From: Brachybacterium tyrofermentans
GTDB taxonomy: Bacteria > Actinomycetota > Actinomycetes > Actinomycetales > Dermabacteraceae
DNA length: 64,000 nt
Reading direction: 5' to 3'
NCBI RefSeq assembly: GCF_014897585.1
Contig: NZ_JABUXW010000007.1
Coordinates: forward strand, 111,643 to 175,642
The notes under the pieces were generated by a model that searched no databases, was not told the origin of the DNA, and saw only the letters and a list, made by a program, of their open reading frames with translations. This document shows, piece after piece, positions 55,829-64,000 of the stretch; the stretch's first letter is position 1; each line of letters starts with the position of its first letter. Both the position numbers and the translations under genes were made by a program.

Positions 55829-56980
55829 ATGTACAACCGGAGAATCTTCATGCTGGGAGCGACGGCCACGGCGGCCGCGCTCGGACTGGCCGCCTGTGGC
55901 GGCGAAGGCGCAGGATCCGGTGGCCCCGACACGGACGCCGCACCCAGCGAGCAGACCGTCGGCGTCGCGATGCCCACCCAGACCTACGAGCGGTGGGTCG
56001 CGGACGGCAACAACATCAAGAAGGGCCTGGAGGACAAGGGCTTCAAGGTCGACATGCAGTACGCCGAGGATGACATCCCGACGCAGCAGCAGCAGATCGA
56101 TCAGATGGTCAACTCGGGCGTGAGCGTGCTGCTGATCGCCTCGATCGACGGCGCCTCGCTCTCCTCGCAGCTCGATGCGGCCGCCGCGGCGAACATCCCC
56201 GTGATCGCGTACGACCGCCTGCTCACCGACAACGAGAACGTCGACTTCTACGTCACCTTCGACAACTACAAGGTGGGCGTGAACCAGGCGAACGCGCTGA
56301 TGTTCGGCCTGGGCCTGCTGGACGAGGAGTTCAAGCCCGCCGGCGATGCCCCGAAGGGCCCGCTGAACGTCGAGCTCTTCGCCGGCTCCCTGGACGACAA
56401 CAACGCCCACCTGTTCTGGCAGGGCGCCATCGACACCCTCCAGCCGTACTTCGACGACGGCACCCTCGTGGTGCTGTCCAAGCAGATCGACATCGAGCAG
56501 GCCGCCACCCAGCGCTGGGAGCAGGAGACTGCCCAGAAGCGCATGGAGAACCTGCTGACCACGCACTACAACGGTGGGGAGGAGCTGGCCGGCGTGCTGT
56601 CTCCGGCCGATCCGCTGTCGCGCGGCATCATCAACGCCCTGCAGAACGCCGGCCTCGGGCCGACGCTCAAGGAGGGCCTGCCGGTCGTCACCGGTCAGGA
56701 CGCCGAGATCGCCTCGATCAAGCTGATCGCGGACGGCGTGCAGTCCTCGACCATCTTCAAGGACACCCGCACCCTGGCCGACCAGGCCATCCTGAGCGCG
56801 GAGTCCATCCTCAAGGGCGAAGAGCCCGAGGCGAACGACACCGAGACGTACGACAACGGCGTGAAGGTCGTGCCGTCGTACCTGCTCCCGATCCAGATGG
56901 TCCTGGAGAACAACTACCAGGAGATCATGGTCGATTCCGGGTACTACACCGAGGAGCAGGTCGAGTCCGGCCAGCTCTGA
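55829..56980 (+). CDS. chvE: ChvE-type sugar-binding lipoprotein, arabinose/galactose/xylose importer
   Basis: 383 residues, start behind GAGGAGGAAATACCC. Signal NRRIFMLGATATAAA with lipobox LAAC, Cys23. The mature protein fits the type I periplasmic-binding fold of ChvE/MmsE: VGVAMPTQTYERWVADG, MVNSGVSVLLIASIDG, NIPVIAYDRLL, NVDFYVTFDNYKVG and ITGQDAEIASIK-like VVTGQDAEIASIK. Binds monosaccharides such as L-arabinose, D-galactose or D-xylose. Shares an operator with araB, so L-arabinose is the best guess. A stable hairpin follows before the ATPase gene. Confidence 0.93.
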   Translation: MYNRRIFMLGATATAAALGLAACGGEGAGSGGPDTDAAPSEQTVGVAMPTQTYERWVADGNNIKKGLEDKGFKVDMQYAEDDIPTQQQQIDQMVNSGVSVLLIASIDGASLSSQLDAAAAANIPVIAYDRLLTDNENVDFYVTFDNYKVGVNQANALMFGLGLLDEEFKPAGDAPKGPLNVELFAGSLDDNNAHLFWQGAIDTLQPYFDDGTLVVLSKQIDIEQAATQRWEQETAQKRMENLLTTHYNGGEELAGVLSPADPLSRGIINALQNAGLGPTLKEGLPVVTGQDAEIASIKLIADGVQSSTIFKDTRTLADQAILSAESILKGEEPEANDTETYDNGVKVVPSYLLPIQMVLENNYQEIMVDSGYYTEEQVESGQL

Positions 56981-57007
56981 GCCGGCCTCTGCAGCAGAAA
57001 ACCGGTG

Positions 57008-57044
57008 GGGTCCCGGCGCGCGCGAGGTCGCGGCGCCGGGACCC
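57008..57044 (+). terminator. intercistronic hairpin between binding-protein and ATPase genes
   Basis: GGGTCCCGGCGC (57008-57019) and GCGCCGGGACCC (57033-57044) form a perfect 12-bp stem; the 13-nt loop can itself pair GCG with CGC. Located 21 bp before the ATPase start, like the hairpin at 9913-9948. Confidence 0.7.
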
Positions 57045-57065
57045 TCCTGCCCGAAGGAGGGCCCC

Positions 57066-58607
<1,542 letters not shown>

Positions 58608-58616
58608 GCGCGCCTC

Positions 58617-59798
58617 ATGGCGGGAACTTCTGACATCAAGCAGCTCCTGACGCGAAATCTGCGTCAGAGCGGCATCTACATCGCGTTCGTGTTCATCATC
58701 GTGCTGTTCACGATCCTCACCGGCGGAGCACTGCTCAGCCCGGGCAACCTGACCAACCTGGTGCTCCAGTACTCCTACATCCTGATCCTCGCGATCGGCA
58801 TGGTGCTGATCATCGTGGCCGGGCACATCGATCTGTCCGTCGGCTCGGTGGTCGCGCTGACCGGCGGCGTCGCGGCCGTCGTGGTGATCGGCCACGGCAT
58901 GCCCTGGTGGCTCGGCGTCCTCGCGGCGCTGGGCACCGGTGTGCTGGTGGGTCTGTGGCAGGGATTCTGGGTGGCCTATGTGGGCATCCCGGCCTTCATC
59001 GTCACCCTGGCGGGCATGCTCATCTTCCGTGGGCTGACCATGCAGGTCCTGGGCAACGTCTCGCTCTCGCCGTTCCCCAAGGAGTACCAGTACATCTCTG
59101 GCGGGTTCCTCAACGGGATCTTCGGCGGCAACGGCTACGACGCCTTCACGCTGTTCCTCGCCGCTGCGCTGATCGTGGTCTTCGCAGTCCAGCAGTACCG
59201 CGGGCGCCTGGCGAAGCTGAAGTACAAGCAGCAGGTCGAGGCCCAGCCGCTGTTCTGGCTGAAGACCGCCGCGATCGCCGTGGTCGTCATGGCCTTCGCC
59301 TGGCAGCTCGCGCACTCTCGCGGCCTGCCGGTGGTGCTGATCCTGCTGGCCGCCCTCGTGCTCGTCTACGGCTTCATCAGCCAGAACACGATCTTCGGTC
59401 GCCACATCTACGCCATGGGCGGAAACCTCCAGGCCGCGCAGCTCTCGGGCGTGAAGACCCGCCGCGTGAACATGCTCCTGTTCGTCAACATGGGCCTGCT
59501 CTCCGCGGTCGCCGGCATCGTCTACTCCGCGCGCTCGAACAGCGCCCAGCCGGGCGCCGGCAACATGTTCGAGCTGGACGCCATCGCGGCCGCCTTCATC
59601 GGCGGCGCGGCGGTCACCGGCGGCGTGGGCAAGGTCCACGGCGCGATCATCGGCGGTCTCATCATGGCGGTCATGTCCAACGGCATGCAGATCATGGGCA
59701 TCGACCAGTCCACCCAGTCCGTCGTCCGCGGCGTGGTGCTGCTGGTGGCCGTGGCCTTCGACGTCTGGAACAAGAAGCGCTCCACCAGCGGAGCCTGA
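58617..59798 (+). CDS. gguB: sugar ABC transporter permease (GguB/MmsB type)
   Basis: 393 residues with about ten helices. CUT2 features: ILAIGMVLIIVAGHIDLSVGS, YVGIPAFIVTLAGMLIFRG, NTIFGRHIYAMGGN, AAQLSGVKTRRVNMLLF and GAAVTGGVGKVHGAIIGG. Nine bases after the ATPase stop, start ATG 58617. The channel of the arabinose-type importer. A strong terminator follows 37 bp later. Confidence 0.95.
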   Translation: MAGTSDIKQLLTRNLRQSGIYIAFVFIIVLFTILTGGALLSPGNLTNLVLQYSYILILAIGMVLIIVAGHIDLSVGSVVALTGGVAAVVVIGHGMPWWLGVLAALGTGVLVGLWQGFWVAYVGIPAFIVTLAGMLIFRGLTMQVLGNVSLSPFPKEYQYISGGFLNGIFGGNGYDAFTLFLAAALIVVFAVQQYRGRLAKLKYKQQVEAQPLFWLKTAAIAVVVMAFAWQLAHSRGLPVVLILLAALVLVYGFISQNTIFGRHIYAMGGNLQAAQLSGVKTRRVNMLLFVNMGLLSAVAGIVYSARSNSAQPGAGNMFELDAIAAAFIGGAAVTGGVGKVHGAIIGGLIMAVMSNGMQIMGIDQSTQSVVRGVVLLVAVAFDVWNKKRSTSGA

Positions 59799-59835
59799 GA
59801 GGCGACGACAGGGCCTGGCTCTGTCGCCTGCGACC

Positions 59836-59888
59836 GGAACCCCGCCGCCATCCTCGATCCCCATGGTCGAGGACGGCGGCGGGGTTCC
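59836..59888 (+). terminator. 22-bp-stem terminator after the ChvE-type operon
   Basis: Left arm 59836-59857 begins GGAACCCCGCCGCC; right arm 59867-59888 ends GGCGGCGGGGTTCC; one mismatch, 9-nt loop. A weaker hairpin (GACAG...CTGTC) is just upstream. It ends the araE-like import operon. The remaining gap to the next gene (about 330 bp) holds a promoter but no gene. Confidence 0.85.
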
Positions 59889-60115
59889 GTGCGCCGAGTC
59901 GATGAAGGGGTGACCGGTTCGGGTCTGAAGGGCCGAGAGAGGTCCGACGGCGTCCTGGCGCCCGCGATGCGGGCGATGACGGGGCGCCGTTCTGTCCGCC
60001 TCGAGCGATGACGAACTGTGCTTCTGAAGTCCGACCCTTTCGTGATAAGCGCTGACCTGCCCGGATGGAGCGAATCGGCCGGTGGGCCCCACAAGAAGCA
60101 CTTCTGCGCGGAGTG

Positions 60116-60144
60116 TTGACGGCCGCATTGCAACGATGTAAATT
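60116..60144 (+). promoter_or_regulatory. sigma-A type promoter TTGACG-17-TAAATT
   Basis: TTGACG (60116-60121) and TAAATT (60139-60144) with an ideal 17-bp spacer, 80 bp before the binding-protein gene. The sequence TTGACGGCCGC occurs twice (60116 and 60172). TTCG...CGAA (60143-60161) overlaps the -10 and could be an operator, weakly supported. Confidence 0.7.
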
Positions 60145-60223
60145 CGAAACCAGCGTACGAAGACTGTCGGGTTGACGGCCGCGCACGGCATCTGCCGCGG
60201 CGGCCGCGCCCCACCACGAAGAG

Positions 60224-61627
60224 GTGGATGGAATGATGCTTGGTTCTTCTCGCGCCGGCGCCGCAGGGCCCCGGCCGACTTCCCCCGGAGGTCTTCCCGG
60301 GCGTGCTCGCGACAGCGGCCCCGCCGTCGGCCGTCGCGCCCTGATGCAAGGTGCCGGCGCCCTGGGCGCTCTCGGCGGGCTGGGTGCGCTGTCCGGCTGC
60401 GCCGGCACCGCGGCGCGGGCGGCCGATGACATCGCCTTCTGGCACCTGCTCTCCGGGCCGGACGGCGTGACAATGGGCGAGATGCTCGATGGCTACATGG
60501 CCACCGAGGGGGCGGCCTCCGTCAAGCAGACCGTGCTCGCCTGGGGCGCCCCGTACTACACGAAGCTCGCGATGGCGTCCGCCGGAGGTCGTGCCCCCGA
60601 CCTCGCCGTGATGCACGCGGCGCGCGTTCCCGGCTACGCGCCCGGCGGCCTGCTCGACGAATGGGACATCGACCTGCTCGGGGAGTTCGGCATCCTCCAG
60701 GAGGACTTCCCGGAACTGATCTGGGACAAGATGGTTGTGGACGGGAAGCTCACCGACATCGCGCTGGACTCCCACCCATTCGTCCTCTACTACAACACCG
60801 AGATCGCCGAGGCGGCAGGTGTGCTGGGCAGTGATGGGCTGCTGATGCCCACCGACAACCCCGAGGACTTCCGGGCGATGGCGCTCGAGCTCGGGGCCAA
60901 GGCTCCCAGCGGCTACGGGCTCTCCTTCGGGTATCTGGGGGACGGCTCCAACCAGTGGCGCATGTTCTCCACCTATTACACCCAGCTCGGCGGCACGATC
61001 GAGCTGCCCGTGGGCAAGAAGATGGTGTACCAGGAGGAGCTGGTCATCGAGGCCGCCGAGTGGATCCTCTCGCTCATCGATGACGAGGTCGGTAACCCCG
61101 GGCACGACGGGGGTACCGCGATCTCCGAGTTCGCCACCGGCGGCTCCGGCGCCTTCTACGGCGGTGTCTGGGAATCGGGGAACTACCGCAACCAGGGCGT
61201 CCCCTTCGACATGACGATGATCCCGGGCGTCTTCGGAGAGCCTGTCGCCTACGCCGACTCGCACTCCTTCGTGCTGCCCCATCAGATGGATCCGGATCCG
61301 GAGCGGCGTCGCAACGTGCACGAGGTCGTCGCCTACCTCCTGAAGAACTCGATCACATGGGCAGGGGCTGGCCACATCCCGGCTTATTCCCCGGTGATCG
61401 AGGATCCGGCCTACGCAGACCTCGTTCCGCAGTCGCACTATGCCGATGCGGTCGACCACCTCGTCTATGACCCGCCGGCCTGGTTCAGCGGATCCGGCAG
61501 CGACTTCCACACCTATTTCGGCAACGACATGCAGAACGTCTGGGCGCGTCGCACCGAACCGCTCGAGGGTTGGAACGCGTTCGTCGCGCGGATCAACGCC
61601 CTGTTGCTCAAGCCCACCCCGATGTGA
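60224..61627 (+). CDS. sugar ABC substrate-binding lipoprotein
   Basis: 467 residues from ATG 60224 (ATG 60233 or 60236 are equally possible). A long N-terminal region precedes RRALMQGAGALGALGGLGAL with lipobox LSGC, Cys59, an unusually late lipobox with a Tat-like RR. The mature domain is CUT1 type: IAFWHLLSGPDGVTM, APDLAVMHAARVPGYA, DSHPFVLYYNTEIAEAAGV, SGAFYGGVWESGNY and DSHSFVLPHQ. It is not close to the four related copies elsewhere. First gene of a three-gene importer operon; sugar unknown. Confidence 0.88.
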   Translation: MDGMMLGSSRAGAAGPRPTSPGGLPGRARDSGPAVGRRALMQGAGALGALGGLGALSGCAGTAARAADDIAFWHLLSGPDGVTMGEMLDGYMATEGAASVKQTVLAWGAPYYTKLAMASAGGRAPDLAVMHAARVPGYAPGGLLDEWDIDLLGEFGILQEDFPELIWDKMVVDGKLTDIALDSHPFVLYYNTEIAEAAGVLGSDGLLMPTDNPEDFRAMALELGAKAPSGYGLSFGYLGDGSNQWRMFSTYYTQLGGTIELPVGKKMVYQEELVIEAAEWILSLIDDEVGNPGHDGGTAISEFATGGSGAFYGGVWESGNYRNQGVPFDMTMIPGVFGEPVAYADSHSFVLPHQMDPDPERRRNVHEVVAYLLKNSITWAGAGHIPAYSPVIEDPAYADLVPQSHYADAVDHLVYDPPAWFSGSGSDFHTYFGNDMQNVWARRTEPLEGWNAFVARINALLLKPTPM

Positions 61628-61655
61628 TCGCCGTGCGACTTTTCGAGACCTCGCT

Positions 61656-61680
61656 CGCCGGGCACCTCGCGCCCCCGGCG
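61656..61680 (+). terminator. weak hairpin between binding-protein and permease genes
   Basis: CGCCGGG (61656-61662) pairs with CCCGGCG (61674-61680) across an 11-nt loop. Same position as the stronger hairpins at 9913 and 57008 relative to the binding-protein gene. Confidence 0.4.
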
Positions 61681-61766
61681 GTCCCCGCGCCCTCGCCGTT
61701 CCCGGTGCGCCGTTCGCGTCCGATCCCAGCAGTGCTGACCTGTCCGTCCGTCGAAGGAGACGACCG

Positions 61767-62717
61767 ATGACCACCGCCGATGCCCTCGCCGCCCCACCCC
61801 GGGGTGCTCAGCAGGGCGACAGCCTCGCCCTCGGCCGGGCCCGTCGCCGCCGCTCCGACAACCTTCGTGGCTGGCTGTACTGTGCCCCGTTCCTCCTCGC
61901 CTTCGGGATATTCCTCATCTGGCCCACCATCTACGGCCTCTGGATGAGCTTCACCGGGACGAGTCTCGCCGGCACGAACACGGAGTTCGTGGGCCTGGCG
62001 AACTGGAGGGAGGCCCTGGGGGATCCGCAGGTATGGACTTCGCTGGCCAACACCGCCTGGTTCACCGTCCTGTCGACGATCCCGTTGGTGGTGGTCGCGA
62101 TGGTCCTCGCCGTGCTGGTCAACATCGGCCTGCCGGGACAGTGGTTCTGGCGGCTCTCCTTCTTCATGCCGTTCCTGCTCGCCTCGACTGTGGTCTCGCA
62201 GTTCTGGAACTGGATGTACAACCCGCAGCTGGGGCTGATCAACACCTTCCTGGGCTGGTTCGGCATTACCGGCCCGGCCTGGCTGCAGGACCCGAGCACG
62301 GCCATGATCGCCGTGGTCGTCACCACCGTGTGGTGGACCATCGGCTTCAACTTCCTGCTCTACCTCGCCGCGCTCCAGAACATCCCCGACCAGCTCTATG
62401 AGGCCGCCTCGCTCGACGGTGCCGGCAGCTGGCGGAAGTTCCGCGCGATCACCCTGCCGCAGCTGCTGCCCACGACCGTGCTGGTGCTCGTGCTGCAGAT
62501 GCTGGCCTCGCTGAAGGTCTTCGACCAGATCTACCAGATGACCGGCGGCGGACCCGGCGGGGAGACCCGTCCGGTGCTGCTGTACATCTACGAGGTCGGC
62601 TTCACCGGATACCGCCTGGGCTACGCCTCGGCGATCTCCTATATCTTCTTCTTCCTCATCATCATCGTCTCGATCGCCTACATGGTGATCTCTTCCCGAC
62701 GGAGCGTGAAGGCATGA
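61767..62717 (+). CDS. sugar ABC transporter permease, MalF type
   Basis: 316 residues from ATG 61767 with GAAGGAGACGACC upstream. Arg-rich cytosolic start (RARRRRSDNLRGW), six helices, EAA loop QLYEAASLDGAGSWRKFRAI and MTGGGPGGETRPVLLYIYE. Works with the next permease and the 60224 binding protein; ATPase not encoded here. Confidence 0.93.
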   Translation: MTTADALAAPPRGAQQGDSLALGRARRRRSDNLRGWLYCAPFLLAFGIFLIWPTIYGLWMSFTGTSLAGTNTEFVGLANWREALGDPQVWTSLANTAWFTVLSTIPLVVVAMVLAVLVNIGLPGQWFWRLSFFMPFLLASTVVSQFWNWMYNPQLGLINTFLGWFGITGPAWLQDPSTAMIAVVVTTVWWTIGFNFLLYLAALQNIPDQLYEAASLDGAGSWRKFRAITLPQLLPTTVLVLVLQMLASLKVFDQIYQMTGGGPGGETRPVLLYIYEVGFTGYRLGYASAISYIFFFLIIIVSIAYMVISSRRSVKA

Positions 62718-63631
62718 GCGCCGCGACCCCCACAGCCACCACCCTGAGCCCGGCGGTCCCGAGTGTGAAGTCCCCAGCCCTCAGCACGGCCGGGCGTCGT
62801 CGACGCAAGACCACCCCCGCCCGGATCGTCGCCTTCGTGATCCTCGCCGTTCTCGCTCTGGCCTGGCTCATCCCGGTGCTCTGGGCGGTGCTGACCTCCT
62901 TCAAGACGGAGGCCGAGGCGGCCGCGATGCCGGTCTCGATCATCCCCGACAGCGGGTTCACTCTGAAGGCCTACCTCAATGTGCTCACCGAGGGTCTGGT
63001 GCCGCGGTGGGCGTGGAACAGCCTGCTCACCTCGACGCTGGTCACGGTGATCACCGTGGCGATCTCGGCGCTCGCCGGGTATGCGCTGTCGCGGCTGAAG
63101 TTCGCCGGTCGGCAGATGATCATCACCCTGATCGTCGCCTCGATCATGATCCCCGGCCAGATCCTCATCGTGCCGTTGTTCAACCTGATGCTGTCACTGA
63201 ACCTGGTGGACACCTACTGGGGCATCATCCTGCCGCAGGTGGTCGCGGCACCTATGGTGTTCATCCTCAAGAAGTTCTTCGACCAGATCCCCTTTGAGCT
63301 CGAGGAGGCTGCTCTGATGGATGGGGCGAGCAGACTGCGGATCTTCTGGTCCATCGTGCTGCCGCTGTCCCGCCCGATCCTGGGTGCCGTCGCGATCTTC
63401 GTATTCATCGGCGCATGGAACAACTTCCTGTGGCCGTTCATCGTGGTCAACGACGCCAGTCTGATGACGCTGCCCACCGGTCTGCAGACCGTGATCAGCG
63501 CCTACGGCATCCAGTACGCGCAGAACATGGCCCAGGCTGTGCTCGCCGCGCTGCCGCTGATCGTGGTGTTCATGTTCTTCCAGCGCCAGATCATCAAGGG
63601 AGTCGCCACCACAGGCATCGCTGGCACCTGA
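62714..63631 (+). CDS. sugar ABC transporter permease, MalG type
   Basis: 305 residues, overlapping the previous gene by four bases (ATGA). Six helices, early PVLWAVLTSFKTEAE, EAA loop ELEEAALMDGASRLRIFW and C-terminal QRQIIKGVATTGIAGT. Last gene before the insertion element; whether the operon originally continued with a hydrolase gene cannot be told. Confidence 0.93.
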   Translation: MSAATPTATTLSPAVPSVKSPALSTAGRRRRKTTPARIVAFVILAVLALAWLIPVLWAVLTSFKTEAEAAAMPVSIIPDSGFTLKAYLNVLTEGLVPRWAWNSLLTSTLVTVITVAISALAGYALSRLKFAGRQMIITLIVASIMIPGQILIVPLFNLMLSLNLVDTYWGIILPQVVAAPMVFILKKFFDQIPFELEEAALMDGASRLRIFWSIVLPLSRPILGAVAIFVFIGAWNNFLWPFIVVNDASLMTLPTGLQTVISAYGIQYAQNMAQAVLAALPLIVVFMFFQRQIIKGVATTGIAGT

Positions 63632-63695
63632 ACGGGCTGGCCTGGCCGACCCAGTCGATCCAGCATCGAGCGTCACGATGCGACCTGCGAACTTC

Positions 63696-64000
63696 TGAAT
63701 CGCCCCGGGTTTGTTAGAGGCTCGCAAGTGCCGCGTCGGCGGGTGCCGGTGCGGGGTGGTTGTGATGGTAGGTCTCCTCGAGTTCGACGGGCGGGATCAT
63801 GCCGATCTCGCCGTGCAGTCGCCGGTGGTTGAACCAGTCGATGTATTCTGCGGTCGCGATCTCGAGGTCGTCGATGTTCTTCCAGGGCCCGCGGTTGCGG
63901 ACCAGTTCAGCCTTGAACAGCGAGTTGAAGGCCTCGGCCAGGGCATTGACGCTCCTATAGTTGTCAACTCGCGATTTCGCCGGTGCGGGGGTTGACCTTG
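63696..64000 (-). mobile_element. IS3-family insertion sequence, one end, continues outside the window
   Basis: TGAATCGCCCCGG at 63696 matches the terminal TGAACCGCCCCGG-type inverted repeat common to actinobacterial IS3 elements, followed 18 bases later by the stop of a leftward transposase frame. It lies 65 bp after the last permease gene. The far end is outside the window. Confidence 0.75.
63714..63998 (-). pseudogene. IS3-family transposase C-terminal end, homology broken near 63950
   Basis: Read leftward, the frame gives NALAEAFNSLFKAELVRNRG, then WKNIDDLEIATAEYIDWFN, HRRLHGEIGMIPPVELEETYH and a stop at 63714. These are the last ~78 residues of an IS3 OrfB integrase core, including the third catalytic acid (Glu of LAEAFN). 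Normal copies have a SYDNALAE-like sequence here; this one reads DNYRSVNALAE and upstream of that (63951-63998) homology is lost although the frame stays open. A second frame reading NPRTGEIAS then stop at 63964 suggests another element or recombination joint. Confidence 0.6.

Overview
The window is high-GC DNA typical of an actinomycete. Dense operons with ATGA/GTGA stop-start overlaps, lipoprotein substrate-binding proteins beginning with a TRR motif, binding-protein/permease operons that lack their own ATPase, and the pair of a DUF222-HNH protein and DUF1206 protein all fit the Micrococcales. A Dermabacteraceae (Brachybacterium-like) origin is my inference from gene content, not something proven by the sequence. 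No rRNA, tRNA or CRISPR array was seen.

Layout. 1-6.4 kb is housekeeping: 5-oxoprolinase subunits (pxpA and a partial pxpB), an unknown protein, a sirtuin coupled to a DedA membrane protein, and a DUF222/HNH protein. 6.6-14.5 kb holds an orphan sugar-binding lipoprotein, then an operon of binding protein, two permeases and two Gfo/Idh/MocA oxidoreductases. 15.6-18.2 kb is a GH106 alpha-L-rhamnosidase-like enzyme. 18.4-24.8 kb is a complete Dpp/Opp-type ABC importer. 24.9-41.3 kb is the rhamnose heart of the locus: a second orphan binding protein, a GH78 rhamnosidase with an MFS transporter, a third orphan binding protein, a LacI regulator, rhamnulokinase, a bifunctional rhamnulose-1-phosphate aldolase/dehydrogenase, rhamnose isomerase, rhamnose mutarotase, a BNR_4-type beta-propeller protein, an esterase and a TIM-barrel isomerase/epimerase. 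41.6-46.9 kb is a decaying segment: a CUT1 ABC importer with DUF624 protein whose binding-protein gene carries an in-frame TAA, a permease fragment, and a DUF1206 gene cut at its 5' end. 46.9-49.6 kb pairs a GH27 enzyme with an alditol-oxidase-like flavoprotein. 50.1-59.8 kb is the arabinose block: araA, araD, a ribulokinase-like FGGY kinase, a LacI regulator, and a ChvE-GguA-GguB type sugar importer. 60.2-63.6 kb is another CUT1 importer, and the window ends inside an IS3-family element.

Together these genes suggest capture and dismantling of plant glycans rich in L-rhamnose and L-arabinose, such as arabinogalactan-protein/gum or rhamnogalacturonan side chains. None of the glycosidases shows a signal peptide, so the scheme is import of oligosaccharides through many binding proteins followed by cytoplasmic debranching and feeding into the rhamnose and arabinose kinase routes. 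Short palindromes link the parts: a TTGAAACGACTCAA-type site lies in front of rhaI/rhaM, the GH78-MFS unit and an orphan binding protein; an AAGCGCTT-type site lies in front of two other binding proteins; and an AATGTnAACGTTnACATT-type site lies in front of the arabinose enzymes and the arabinose importer. Short tandem repeats overlap or touch several gene ends.
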